Below, piece after piece: positions 1-14,400 of a DNA stretch of 64,000 nucleotides. Source of the stretch: Rhynochetos jubatus (taxonomy: Eukaryota; Chordata; Aves; Eurypygiformes; Rhynochetidae); the NCBI GenBank assembly GCA_027574665.1, contig CM050654.1, positions 10,162,142 through 10,226,141 of the forward strand, read 5' to 3'. A model generated the notes under the pieces. The model searched no databases, had not been told where the DNA came from, and saw nothing but the letters and a program-made list of their open reading frames with translations. A program made the translations under genes and the position numbers. Every line of letters starts with the position of its first letter. Position 1 is the first letter of the stretch.

Positions 1-3000
1 TGAAGGCTCACAAGTTCAGCAATACAGGCATTGTCTTCAAAATTAAAACAGAATTAAAACTGCAATTAGCACATTTCCCAAAATGTAAGATGCTTCAATT
101 CTGGAAGCAAACATGCCCCGATGGTGGTAATTATGCCAACCTGCTGCTACTACAAATTAAAGCAAATCTTATCAGGACATAATGAATTGTGCCTAATGTA
201 TGTAAACCTAAGTCTAAAATAGCAAGATTAAAATGAAAATGTAATATTCTTCTACTGTCTACTTTGGCTTGCTGTTCTGGAACCCATGAATGTTTGATTT
301 TGGTCTTTCCAAAATCCAGCCTTGGACTGCTGTACATCAGTAAAAAATAATGCATTTTGGCTGTGAAAAAAATTCTCTTGGCTGTTTCCTTTGCCAGTAT
401 CAGCGAGACAGGGTTTCCACTCACAGTACATTTGGATTCCAGTAGTAAATCTATCTGCGATTCACAAGAAACCATGTTGGTTGTCCAGCCCAGCCAGAAA
501 CTGATTCCCCAAGCAACAAGCAGTGCAGGGTAAGATCACACTGTGTCAGTGAGGTTCTGAAATAACCATTTCTTCTTGTTCCCAGCACTGACTTTTGAGG
601 AATGTCGCCAATATCTAGCTTCCAGCTCGACTTTGAACTGCCAACCATTACTCTTTGAACTCGATAGCCCCACCAGGTCTTCACTGTTGTCCACCCATTC
701 AGTTCCACACCGAATATGGGACACAATACTTCCCCCATTTGCCTACACATGCTATGAGATATGGCATCAAAAGTCTTGCTAAACTAAAAGTAAACAGCAT
801 CCAGTGCTCTTCCTTTATTTGCCAAGCCGATTATCTCATTGTAGAAGATAAACAGATTTAACCAATACAATGGCAAAGGGGAAATTCAGTAAATACATAG
901 CCCCTAACTGCAGTATGATCTTCTCTTGTCTGCACCCATCTATCCAAACTCTTACAAGTTCCACTGTTCTAGTTTCACCCATTCTATAATACTCAAAGCC
1001 TATCTGATAAAATAACCATGCATTGCAAAAGAACAGGTTTGCCTTCCTTGTTCTGTAGGATTTAGCTCCTTTGAAGTAAAAAAAAATGTGCATGGATGTC
1101 TTTTCTTATTACCAGAGAAACACAGTTACTGCTGCCCAAACAGCCTCATTCTTTGAAGCTATACACATCAAAGTTCAATAGAAACCTATCATTACACGTT
1201 GCTTTTTCCACAAAGCTTTTCTACATTGTGGTTTGCAAAGTGGACTCATGTAATCCCCTAAATGCATCCTTGCTGGCTTATACCACCCTCTTCTCCAACT
1301 AAAAATAAAGATTTGTAATTAGTAAGAAAATTCGATTCCATAATTAAAAATCCTTGCATTCCAACAGGCTCAGCATTTCAAACTCAACTGAAAACTACCC
1401 AGTGTTTGGGTGGAGTAGGAAGGTATTGCTGGAAAGCTATACTCATAATATGCTGTTTGTACAGCAAAGCTATTCATTTGCTGAAACTCTGGGCTTCTAA
1501 GAAATTAAAAAAGAATAGTATGCAAGAAAGCCTGCACAAATTCCAGGAACAAAGAGTCTGTTTCTTTTCTGCTACCACTACCTTTACCACACTTCAGACA
1601 GCTCAGTCAGCAACTTCTGGTTTCAAGATGACATGGAACAGGTTTTGGCAGCCCGCAGGGCATCCTAGCTGTTTTCTGCACAGCATCAGGGATGAAGGTT
1701 ATAAAGGAGCAGCCTCGTTTTTAAGTGTAATCTAAAGTCAACCACATGCATGTGCATTGAGGAAGAGAGAGTGACTTGGGTGTGTTTCATGCCCAAGAGA
1801 GAATTTAACTTCTACGCGAGTTAAAGTTATTTATTATTAACAGATATAGAAGCAGTAAGCAGTTTTCTTCTTCCAGTGCCTAAAAACAAGTCAGTAAGTA
1901 AAAAGTGAGCAGAGCTCAACTAATTTCAATAAAGGTTAGGAATGAGAAAACCTTGAGAATGAATATAAAAGACAATGACCACTGGTCAGGAATATTTCCG
2001 CCTTTTTTTTTTTTTTCTGGAAAGCACTGAATTACTGAAATAACAAGGAAGGTGCTTTTATTAGATACATCCACTTGAAAACTCTTCCTTTCATTTTCAG
2101 GATGTTTGAAATTACCTATTTCAGTCAAGAAAACATTGGGGTTTGCTAGAGAGATCTTTATATCAAAAAAGCCTCATAAAAAACCAGACATCCAAATGAA
2201 GCTGAGGAAACTGTTTTCATTGATCTGACCCAATTCTATCTTTTTCATCATTACTGATACATGAGACCTCTTCAACGTTGCTGCAATCCATCCTGACTAG
2301 GAAACACCCAGATATTTATAAGCAGCTTCCTCTCTGGCACAGGCTGGTGGTCGTATACTGCAACTCCCAAGATGTCTTCAGGTAAATTTTCACACTTGCA
2401 GACCAACATACATTCATTTAATTCCTACAAGAATAATAGAACTAGGCCAGGGGAAGGATATCCTTACCACATTTTCAGTGTGTTGCATAAATTCTCTATA
2501 TTTAAGAAGGAACTTTAACCAAAACCCAGTTTCTTAGTTTACATTTATGCAACAGCGAAAAAAGGTGACATTGACTTTATTAATAAGGCATTTTAAGAAA
2601 AATCCAGTGTGAAAGAAGAATTAGAGGTATCTCTGCCTATTGGAGACTTCCTGTTGCTGCATTCTGCATTTGAATAAAACTAAATACTCTTATTTAAATT
2701 TCATTTTTAACTTGGCTTTGGCATTGTTCCACTTCTTGGTCCATGCATATTAAAAATGAGCATTTAAAAAGGTCAGCAAAGAAGAAATTCTATCCACGCT
2801 GTCATTTGGATGCATAACATGATAAATGTTCTTTAAAAAGACACATACCATCCATTACTTTGCTCTCCTGCAGGATTACGGTTTCTGGGACAGAGGAAAT
2901 GAAAGGCTTTCCTGCAGGCTCTCCTGCTCTTATTCACTCTATATCCTTCCATACTTCAGGGATGAAGCAGTATGAACTTTTGTCAGGCAAATAGCCCATA

Positions 3001-3708
3001 CTAAAAAGGTTTTGAATGAATTAAAATTCAAGTGGGGATGCAAAGTTTAAAACAAACCAGGCGCCATCACCTCCAGCTACTGTTTGCTTTGAACTTAATC
3101 TACTTTCTATTTCCCTTAGTTCCTCCCTTCAAAACTACTTTATCATTTTTCAGATCTTTTTAATTTTATCCTACTATTGTTTCTTTGATATGAGCCTTAA
3201 ATGCCCAAGAAGGCAGCATTCAAGTTACAAGAATATTTTCTTCCAAAGTAAAGCTCTACGAATACTGACATCTTTTTACAGCAGTTAACTCACAGCACAG
3301 TTAGGAGCTGCCATCAGGTAAATGCATAAAATACAGGAACGCTGTTTATCTTCCCTTTTGTAAACAAATGAAAATCTGTGTGGGGTTATATAAGCATCCA
3401 TGCTTAAGGGATTCAACAGGGAGAGAACCTGTAGGGAACAATTCAGGGTATGTGGGCACCCTAATGAGATTATGCCCCATTGCTGGTGTAAATACGCAGT
3501 CTTCCATTTCACTCAGAAATCTGTATAAATAACATAGGGAACCCTGACTTACAACTGGGCTCTTATGTGACCAAACCTGGCTTGGTGTTGAAGTGGAAAT
3601 CACCCACTGGAAGCCAGGAATCCTGCACACCACCTTTGAGTCTGTTTAACAGTGAAAATGTGTCCTAGTTTACTTATCTCCAAAATTACATGATAGTAGT
3701 ACATATGC

Positions 3709-3736
3709 GGGGGGGGGGGGGGGGGGGGGGGGGGGG
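3709..3736 (+). repeat. Poly(G) tract, 28 bases
   Basis: An uninterrupted run of 28 G, then AGGG. Likely polymorphic in length, and its length in the assembly may be unreliable. Confidence 0.95.
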
Positions 3737-6700
3737 AGGGAAGACTGCCTTTTTTATTATTACTTAGTCTTCAGTGCTTACAATTATTTACAAGCCTTTG
3801 CAGCAACACCACTGCCATCAAGAGACACCCATTATCAGTGAGCTCTGATCCCATGCAAAGCATTATTGGGATTATTGTGACACAGTTATAGGCGCTGAAA
3901 TGTCATGACATATTGCATCACTTCAGCTCCCTATAAACGCCTTTCAGTATAGTTTCTGCCTCTCTGATGCAGCGGTCAGGGGTGACTATTTGTGGTACAT
4001 GAAATGCAACACCAATCACATCTTTCACACAGTATTTAAGACCGCAATACAAGCAACAAATAAACCCAGCTCAAATACTTCTTTCAATCTTGCAGTTTAG
4101 GGCTTTTCATAACGGAGCTAAATGTCCTCTTTAGAGCCCTGTGGGCTTCACTTGAACAGGGCATTAACACAGGTTTTGCATTTAAACAATATTCTGTGAT
4201 CAAAGAAGCAGCTTGGCATACAAACATGGTACAAGTCCATTCACCAGCTCTCTGATATTTTTCACATGACTCCCTGGAGAAGCTCAAATGGTTTTGCTTG
4301 TATCAGACAAACGCCAGCTTACCACAGGCTCACCTGAGCTCTTACTTTTTCCTCCAAAGGTCTTACTTTTCCACAAAGAGCACCTTCACTTCCTATCATT
4401 TTATGTTCTATGTAATTTCATTTTCTGAACCACAAAACCCTTCCACTTCATATTTTTCCTCCAAACCCAAAATTTCTCCTCTAAACTCTGTTGTGTTTCC
4501 CTAAGGAAAAAACATTTCTTTTACTTCACCACCTTACATGCCTTTGAGTGTTACATCAAGAAGATACCTTAACATTACAATTTCCCATTCAAGAACTGCT
4601 CAATAAAACCTTGCAAGCATCAGTGACTCCACAGCAAGAAGTAATCCACAATACCTCCTCCTGTTAGGAAAAAAAAAAAATCATTGCTCAACGATTTAGG
4701 AATAGACAACCTTTTGCCATTTTTTTGCCATCAGTTTAGAAATAGGAATCCAGTTGAGCGAAGTACTAAATGTGTTGGAGCACCCTCTTGGTAAAAACAG
4801 TGAAGTCCGATGCTCACTATGATCAGCAGGACAGGGGTGAGATCATTCTGTCGGTCCTTCAAATTCTTTAAGATACTTATGTTAAAGTCCTTTAAGAGAT
4901 GGTTTTATTGCCCAGGTCACTACTCCCATTTTTTTCTTAAATAAGGCAGAAAAGTCCACATGCAAATTAACATGTTTTGTTCAACCTGCCTACTGAAATT
5001 CAGTTAATGAGTTTGGAATGTAATACTTTATTACCATTATCAAGAGCATCACCAAAGGTACTCATATTTCTGACACTTGAAGAAAAAGGCCAGAAGTACG
5101 GTGTTGCTTTCGCAGCTGATTCAGAATCACAGCTCTGAAAAATCAGCAGCTGTCAGTAAACTGGATCTTCTCCAGTTACGCCAGCTAAAGATTTTGACTG
5201 TCAGTCCCTCAATCAGCATCTGTTTTTCACACAGATATGTATCATACTGTTGTAAGGAAGTTCCCAGAGGATTAGAAATAGCTGGCATCTATCCACAAAG
5301 TGCACCAGAGGTTTGTGATAATTTTCAGAACACAGTGTCCTATTGCTAAATTAATTCACACTAGTGAAGAGTGTCCTTCCTCATTAACTGCTTCTGCACA
5401 GTGGTCTGTGCTGATGTAGCTACTCCCAACAATCTTTCATGCAAGTAAGGCCAAATATGTCATCACTATATTATTTTTTAAATATCATTAATCCTACTAG
5501 GTTAGTAGGCTTGAACCTAGAATCAAATTCACTAATAGCTCGTTAACATGATATACTTTTTCTAAAATAAAATGTGCTACAGGAAATGAGGAATGATTAC
5601 TTCGGACATTAAATATGCACGCTAGTTCTTTTTGAAGACAGATGAGCACTCTCAGGGACGAGTGCCCCATAATGGTCCTACAGTGCGTGAGCCACACCAC
5701 GGAGCTAAGACATGAGTGACAAACTAGTCTCTGTATCTCAGGCCAGGCAGGACTGTCATGCATATGTGCTGCACCCAGATCTTCCAAATACTCAATGACA
5801 GCCAGCACTCAAGAACAGCTTTCTACCTGTCTTCAAGTGCAACGTAACTCCTGCCTTAAAGAAAAGGGTGATTTAAAAGAGGACTGCTAACACACCAGTG
5901 CACATCTCCTTGGTAGAGTGCTTTGCTGAATGACTGTTCCCAACAATTGTGTGAGAGTTCAGACTTCTGGTAATGCTGCAAAGTATACCAGATGCACGTA
6001 ATAAAACACATTTGTTTCATACTCGTAGATCTCCCGCCAGACTTTCTTTTGTACCTTCAGCAGGCCTTCACCCCTGAGTTGGCAACACACTATGAATGGA
6101 TTCTTCACTTTAATTCACCAGGGCCTTATTCAAAGTAAAACCCTTATGGTCTCCTAACATCTATGTGTTGTCATGAATCTGGCCATTACACCTGACGAAG
6201 ACAACAAACTGAATGGCATTAAATGAGTGAAAGACAAGACCAGATGATTCACAGATTAAACATACAGAACATCACCCATAGTTTGTATGGATAGGCCCAG
6301 TGGAACTGAAGTTAATGGACCAACGTCAGCACTGACAGACTCTCCCACTGTTCACAACAGCTCTTCAGCACAGTCATCTGCTGCACCAATTTTTACACAA
6401 GTGGATGTGTAGCAATTTTAAAAGTTGCAGAATTAGATGCATGTCTAAGTGCGATCCTCTGTGTTGTACCCCTGAAGGACTACCAAAACGGATGAAGTGG
6501 GAGAATATGAAAAGGAATTTGGCTTTTTGCTTTGCCAATGAAACATGTAAATTGATATAGTAACTGCATGCTATTAAAAGGGAAAGCTATCCTTCATAAA
6601 GCTCATTCTTATCATGTCAGTAACTGCACTCCTGTATGTTACAAACACTGAAGAGAGCAAAATATTTTCCTAGTGATAAGTTTGACAAGAAAAGATAATA

Positions 6701-9085
6701 ACGACCTTATTGGAAACAGATGGGTTACGCTGCTACACTATAAAGTTGTGTCAGCATTTCCATAAAAGGCCTCCCTGTTTCCATCAGTTTTTGAGATGGC
6801 AGGCAACATTTCTACATCAACTAACAAGCTACAATCCCAGGAGTAATGCACCATTTTCTGCTCCTACATCAGCTGTTCCTATCAACATCCATGAGAGGAT
6901 GCCTCTGCAGACCACTACTGCTGCTCAGTCCCATATTTGCTCTAAAAAAAGATAAATCCTTGTAATGGCATATTTCCAGGAGCTGATGGTTAAGAAACCA
7001 AACTATTAACAGAATTTTTATCCTTCATTTTCCTTGCTCTGCCTGTAGGTTTACATTGCTTCAATTACATCATCACTAAGTGTAATAAATACCTCCAGCA
7101 AAACTCCTCCCAGTACCAAAATATTTAGAGTAAAATTTAGGAAGTTGACTACAGCAAGTAACACTTTCCTTCTTTTTTGTATGAAGGAGCTTGAAATATC
7201 ACTTTGAAAAACACTGTGAGACACAACCAACTTCTACATTAGAGGAATCCTTCCTAAGAAGTAACCTACAACTTAGGAGGCAGTGCTGCTAGTAAGCTGT
7301 AAATAGAAGAGGCTGGAAGATAAATTTCTGGAGCATCTTTTTGATTTTTGCTGTGCGTCTAAGAGCTTTGAAGTTGTTCTGGCAAGCGATGATTTGGTTT
7401 GTTGTTAGATACCTCAGCATGTATTCATTATGCTTTCCAACAGATGCAAAGATTGTAAATAAACCATTAAAAAAATGCTATTACATGTAGTCAATGGAAA
7501 TTTGAGTAATGCATGTCACTTCTAAGCACTCACTGCCTATTTGCAGTACGAAAAAGCTGATAGATGCTGCTTTGTTTTTGATCCTAAGTGTTACCTCTCC
7601 TATGGTGAGTACAAATACTTCCTGCTGCTATTTACTTTCTTCTGGCACTAGCTGCTAATCACAGCCAGGATACAGATTCTGTCATCTCACCCCTAGGACT
7701 CCTGTCAGTTCCCAAGGAATAGTGACAATCCTACTTCAGGGAACTACAGCACCCCTTCCCATGGCTGAATCACTTTGAAACCTGAAGCAGCCGAATGAGA
7801 CACACACTGGTACTTAACATGCACATTGCATAAGATGTATTTATCTGTTAGTAAGTTTTCTCTCAACTGTTTTTAAAAAATCATTTTAGTGCTTCACATA
7901 TTTGTCTTTAATGGCAAACAGCATAAAGTAACAAGATTTCTTTTCTTCCTATTTTAAACTAAACCAAGTATCGCCTCACATTTACAAAGACATTCTGAAA
8001 TTATGGATCTGAGCCTGACATAGAATTTTTGCATAACCCAAATAATGCCTTCTGTCGACAAGACAAACACTGATAAATCTAAATTACTCATGTAGTACAG
8101 TATTTAACTGTTTACCGCAAGATATAAACATGGGCAGCGTATAAAAAGCTGCAAAATCTCTTCTAGGTACCTATTCACTTGGAGTAGCACTTTACCACCA
8201 CATTATGATGAACACTGTTGTGCCAGTTGTCCTCAGGTGAGGACTCTGTTTCCTTGCATGTTTAGGATCCCATGAGTCTGAAATGCAAGTTTCCTTTTTT
8301 CTTTCCATTAATTAAAATCTACCACAAAATTTTAGCTTATGACTTACACATTACATTATTTCATAATATCCTGCTCTATGCTGGATAGTATATACAATAA
8401 ATGGAAAACACCATCACTCTGGGATTTCATTCATTCTGAATTTTTGATGGATTTATACGCATGGAATTTCTTTCTGTCTTTCAAACAGATGCATTACTGT
8501 ACATTCCTAAATTGCACAGCAATCACAGAGTACCTCTGTGTGAGTAGTAATGGTACATATTATCTTATAAAATTCTCCAGTTCTACTGTGTCTCAGTATC
8601 AATTTTCTCAGCCAGGTTGCTTGAGCTTATAAGAACCAGATAGATTTTGAACTATTACCTTCGTGCCAGGAGGTAGCCATCCGTACATCTGAAACACAGG
8701 TAAATATGTGGCCCTACTTCCTCGGTGAGGCAAGAGGTGTTGTATAGGGGTCTAGTACTCAAATTATGGTGTTCCCTTGAGCTATCTGCAGTTAACCCGG
8801 TACCTACATAAGAGCTCAGCAATGAACAGCTTGTGAGAGGATGCAAGAAGTACTGGGAAAATGTATTCTACATTGAACACTAAGCAGCCAGCCCAAACTT
8901 AGATTTTATAGTTCAGTACCGTTTCAGCCAGTCTCCTTCAACATTTGTCTTTCTCTGCATATTAATCTCTTTGATGTTTGATAGGTTATAGGCTTTCTCC
9001 CAGTTTATTTGGCAGGGCAGTTGTCTCGAAACAGCCTCCCTAGCACAGTCCAGTAAAGTGGTTTTGAACTTGTGGTCTCTGGGTC

Positions 9086-9104
9086 AAAAAAAAAAAAAAA
9101 AAAA
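9086..9104 (+). repeat. Poly(A) tract, 19 bases
   Basis: An uninterrupted A-run after CTCTGGGTC. I see no processed pseudogene or SINE body upstream that it could be the tail of. Confidence 0.9.
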
Positions 9105-12100
9105 GCCTATGAAGAAAACAACAGCTATGTATGCTATGTATAAAGTGCATAAAATGCAGATGCAGCAATATGGCTCAGCTGCCCTGATAGTACAAACCTG
9201 AGCCCTGATCAGAGGGCATCAGAGCTCCCTTCTAAGCCACCCCCCGATGTTTCTTCCTGGTGAAAACTGGGGCACTAAAGGAAACTGGTAAGCCAAGACT
9301 GTGAAAAGTGGGCTTTTGCTCCCAAAATGGAACTAGGATGTAGTTACAACATGCACCTCAGTCCCTTGGTATAGAGAAAGCCAAAGGAAAAACAAGTATG
9401 TTGTCAGCAGATTTATATTACTCTACAGGATTCTGCACCCCCAACGATTTTAAGGGCCCACATTAAAAATGTTGAAAATGCATTAAGATGCTTTTAGAAA
9501 ATCTCTCTGGTTTTCCTCTCCTGCAGCCACTGCACCCCTGCAGTTCCCATATATTCTGTAACCTAGATATATTTTCTGCCCAGAGAACTAGATGAATATG
9601 AGAGATTGATAAGGCAAAATTCCTGACAGTGATAGTCACTAACCCAAGCATGGAAAAAATAGCAAAAATAAAATCTACATTTCGTGCACCTTTGTAATTG
9701 ATTACATCCCACCATAGTACCAAAGAACAAATGCACATTTTCCAGTATTTTAGTACATATGGGAGCCTGAGACATAGCCAGGAAGGCTATTTCATACGGA
9801 AATAGCTTCAGTCTTCCAGAGTTCAGAAAACTATTCAATTTCTTGAAAAATGTGCCAAATCCCAAGGCAGATCAAATCTAAAAAACATGGAATAAAGATC
9901 AGTGAAGACCCAGGTTAGCACAAAGCTTGATGAGATCCATTTTCAGTCCTTGGCCAGAGTTTATTTTCCTTCCCATTTACACTCAACAAATCACTGCTGC
10001 TGCATTTTCTTTCTTTCTATTTCATGTTACTACTCTGACTTACTGAAAATAAAGAACACGACCCGATCTAGCTATGGCACCTGAAACACTGCCATTCATC
10101 ATGAGAGAAAAGCATAACACAGCAGCAATGCATCCTTCAGGTCAGCAACATTTCAGCTGCTCGCTTGGTGCTGGTCTTGTTTAATCTCAAATATATCACC
10201 AAAGTAGAGTTCACAGGGAGCAGATTTCATGGCTAGCAAGCACTACCAAACAGGTGGTGAGAGGACACCATTTCATAGGCACATGGGGCATTAACTGACA
10301 CCTAAGTTATAATGCAAATCACATTTGATTTGCATCACAGGAAAACGCACAGAAATGCCAGATATCTGTAAAAACCCGCGCTGGAGTATAAACAACCCAC
10401 CAGCTGGTTCTGCAAGAAGGAGCTCCAAAGAACCTTTAATCAAGTATGGCCCAGTGTTTCCTAAATGTGGTGTCTGCATGCTCGCCAGACAGTGTGTATA
10501 AAAAATGAAAAACAAACACATGGGGAGCATTTTCTTTCCAGTATAGCAATGCCCCAGCTTGCTACCTATTAAATTTCAACAACTTCAGGTTTTCAGTGCT
10601 TAAAAATGTTTAGGGCTTGACCTTTATACATTGAGTCTTCCAGGGTCACTTATCACTACAGACCATATGCAAAACCCTCAAGTTTATTGACACATATGGC
10701 ACTTATTGACAGAGAATCATGTGAATTACTAGCCACAAAGCTTAAGTCAGTGGGTCATGGGTAGCAAAATTCCCCAAAAAAGGTACTTTGCAAATGGGCT
10801 GGACATTTCTGAAGAGCGTTTATTTTGCTAAACAAGTAATTCTTAACCACTGGAGATGAAATGGCAGAGCTAATGACCCCATCAGTTCCTGCCCTTCTTT
10901 CAGCCTGTAACAATAAATTGGATGATTTTTGTAGCTAGGAACAAACAACTGACAATTTGCACCTAGCCTGCATTAAAGCACAAATCAATATATTGGTAGC
11001 AATGATAATAAAAGGAAATGGAGTAACACAGTTCAATTATCTGCATGTCCTTACACTGTTTTTCCTGTGAAAATTCTAGCAAACCAGAACACCAAACTGT
11101 GTCCAAGAAGCCCAGCATGACCAGCAACAGTATTCAACCCACAAGCTGAAAACTTCTAAACTCACTGGGGCAAATCAGTATTAAGCCCGTGTTCACCTAT
11201 GGACTTAGTTCATATACAAAGGACAGCATATTTCTAAAATACTGTCAGAAATCATTGCTCCAATGCTTACTGTTCTGTCCCTTCCTTAGCTTTACACAGA
11301 AGGAAAGGTTATTCCTCATCTCTGTACCACCAACTGGCATTCCAAGCCCTGACAGCACCTTTCAGAAATCACCACATTACCGAAAAGGAAAAAGCAGCCA
11401 CATTGTTTTATCTAATGTGGTCTGGGCACATAAGCAAGAAACAGCTTGTAGGAAGAGGTCTTTGAGCTGATCTATGAGCATATTTAGGAACAGCAGACAA
11501 GCTTACTTCTAAAACAGAAGTCACAGATTTGGGAAGACTTTCCTAGAACTTATTTAGACAAATACCCATGAAACCATCCCTCTCACGCACACACGAAATA
11601 AAATTAAGGTATAATGCAGTACCAAATACCTTTTTTCAGACTGTGTTTCAGACCAGACATTTTAAACTCTTGAACCTTAATTCTTATCTGCCATTTACTT
11701 CTGAGAAGTTGGGTCAATATCATCTTTTCTTACAGAAACACATAACTGAACAGATTTGGAAATTTCAACGAGCAATGGCACAAAAAGGCATTTAAAAAAG
11801 GTATTACACCGTGTTGTATTTAGTTTTAGCCTGGTTGGCTTTTTCCAGGTATATCAAATACATGTATTTTTTGTTCTAAATCCTTCATATTTTGAATAAA
11901 TATGGATCCTGTGTAATTCAAAACATCAAATAAAGTGTGTACCTTACAAATAAAAGGCAAAAATTTTAAACTCTTCATTTAGAATTAAAGTTTGATCTAT
12001 ACAGAGTTAATAAATGATCATGCATTGACTCGTCTAACATCCACCATGACTCAGGAAATCAACTCTTTCTAAAGATTATTATTAAGCATAGTTATTATTC

Positions 12101-14096
12101 CACTATTAAACTGAATATTAATATGAAGCATAGTTCTACCTATTTCTACCTTACATATGATTCAAACATAATCATATCTGCCAGTACCAAGGAGTAACGC
12201 ATAAGGGATGCATTACCCTACTATTCTCAGGATATCATGATGAGTCTGAAGATGTATGGTATTTTTCTTAAAACTATAGGTTCTGGGTCATATAATTTAT
12301 GAGGATTTAAGCTGTCATGAAAAGAGAGATCATTATAGCCTCAAGCTTGTGGAAGAAAACTTTAAAATAGAAACTAGCTTAAAAAAAAAATGGAGGGAGG
12401 GAGCCTAAAAGCCTAAACAAACGTGAAGGCAACTAATGAATGAAGCTTATGATTGTTTTAATTTTTTTTAACATGACTCATGATTTTATAAAGCTTTGGA
12501 TTGGAAATACTGATACATTTCTGTTCCAGCAATTCCTTTAGAAGTGTGTAATGAGGACTGCCTACCCTTTCTTACCAAATCTCAGCACATTCTTGTGTCT
12601 CTTGAATTCCAGTCCCATTCATTCTCTAAAATATTCCTTCACCATCCCCTATTGTCCTTTCAGACAGGGAAGAATCACCTCAAGCCCTGCCACTGTCTCC
12701 TTCCCTATCTAAGCTACCAGGTTTCAAACTAGTCCTACCCTTACCTGATATAATTGTGATTGGTTGAAAAAGAATAAATATAGGTTAAGAGATAATCCCT
12801 ACTTTAAAAATACCAAAACAACCTATCTAAATACAAATTTGTTTTCTTCGACTGGGAGCAGGACAGTTTTTGTTTCGGTGGTTTGTTTGTTTTTACAATG
12901 GGAAAACTAGCGTTAGAAAATGCACTGTAAAATACTAATGGCGACAAGATCAATCATCACTGTAGTAACACTATCTCACACGGTTACTTCCAGTAAAATC
13001 CAGGCTGGTTTTCTATATTGGCAGGAGTAAATGCATATTAATTATCTAGTGGTGAAAACACATCTTCTTGGCACTGAGGACAAAGCTGTCTTTTAGTTCA
13101 CTTTGGCACAAAAACAGTTTCTAAATTGATTTCATCTCATATTATTGAAACACTTCATTGATTCATTTAGAATACGCAAACTCTCATTTTGGTGGCTGCT
13201 GATAATTCAAAAGCACCTTTGGTGTTTATTACTAAATTGGTGCTTAATTATTTAATTATCAATACACCTGCTAAAAAATAAAGCACTGCAGTTTCAAGCA
13301 GCTGAAACTACACAAAGGGCATCTATAAAAATAGCCTCACTACCATGATACACAGGTTTATTTATGACTCTCCTGTTGTAGAACATCATTTTATGCCAAA
13401 GACTTAATCAGAGAAAAATATCAATCTAAAAATCTATAAATTAAGGAAAGATAAGAGTGCAATCATTCAGAGACAAGCATACATGTGCCTTTTACCATAA
13501 ACCCATGTGGTTCCACCCAAATCTGAAGTCTAGGAAAAGGTCATCACTAAAGCTGAAATAATCTATCAAGGTGTTCCTGAACTGTATGCAGTCCCTTGCC
13601 AGAAGCATGTCCTTAACTCTGTTCTTTCTTAATTTCCTAACATTCAGGAAGACTCTGGTTTATTGTCTTGACCTTCTGAAATAGAGACCTTATGTTCCCA
13701 CCACTGCAGCCCAACTCATTAACAATTTTTGTGCAAGGAAAAAAAATGCATGAGGCAAACTGTATCCAGTGTAATCCATACCTTATTACCGTAGTAAAAG
13801 ACCCCCAGTACCCAGAACTTGGGCACTAACACCGCTATTAGCTGCCTGCATGTCCTAACAAGCCATAAGGAAAACCAAATACACTGGCCATGTGGAGCAG
13901 AAGAACGAAGAATGGGGTAAAAGTTTTAAAACTCTGACCTCTCCCTCCTTACCTTCATATGAACTTTCCCTTCGTGAGAGGCTTTCTTTACTCTATCCAC
14001 CTTGAACCATCATTTTAAGTCCTGCAGCCTTTAAGGCTGTGGTGGCTGGGTCACAGCTCCCAGCAAGGTCTGAGCCACACAGAACACGAGACTCAC

Positions 14097-14387
14097 ATCT
14101 GAAAAAGGCGTGATGTGGCTGGATACCCTGTTCCAGTAAAGCCAGACCCCCTCCGTAGCTCGTAGGGGAGGAAAGGTCAGGCCACCAAGACTCCAGCAAG
14201 TTCCCATTGAGTTTCACTTGCTGAAAGGTGTGGTGAAACTGCTGCAATGCCATTTCATTTGTGAGTCTAGCGAGTACAGGATGACTCTCCTTCAGTGACA
14301 GCGTTTCACAGTCCCTACGGAAATGACAGCTACCACAGCTTTCCTGCAAGCATTTTGCACAGCGTACCAAGTAAATCTTAAATATCC
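14097..14387 (-). other. Candidate in-frame cassette exon in COL5A2 intron 1 (unproven)
   Basis: The minus strand shows an acceptor-like TTTAAAGTTTTACAG ending at 14388 and a strong donor (AGAT, then GTGAGT) at 14096. The 291 bases between them are a multiple of three and open in the relevant frame. The frame has a stop (TAA, 14400-14398) just upstream of the acceptor and stays open past the donor to 13993. The segment starts after codon position 1 and ends after codon position 1, so it would fit in frame after COL5A2 exon 1, which also ends in phase 1. The peptide has a Cys-rich start (VRCAKCLQESCGSCHFRRDC), then a Cys-free region with WWPD and SYGGG. It is not a von Willebrand C module and I recognise no family. 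Base composition is about half G+C, above its neighbours. Chance is a serious alternative, since frames this long occur elsewhere in the window. Confidence 0.22.
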
Positions 14388-14400
14388 CTGTAAAACTTTA

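Larger units (their letters stand above)
1..14096. other. Intronic DNA without recognisable genes
   Basis: AT-rich DNA with short chance frames only. It contains the poly(G) tract at 3709-3736, the poly(A) tract at 9086-9104, A or T runs near 2007, 4669 and 12381, and a possible DNA-transposon end near 9050. I see no exon with matching splice sites and no intact mobile element. Confidence 0.6.
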
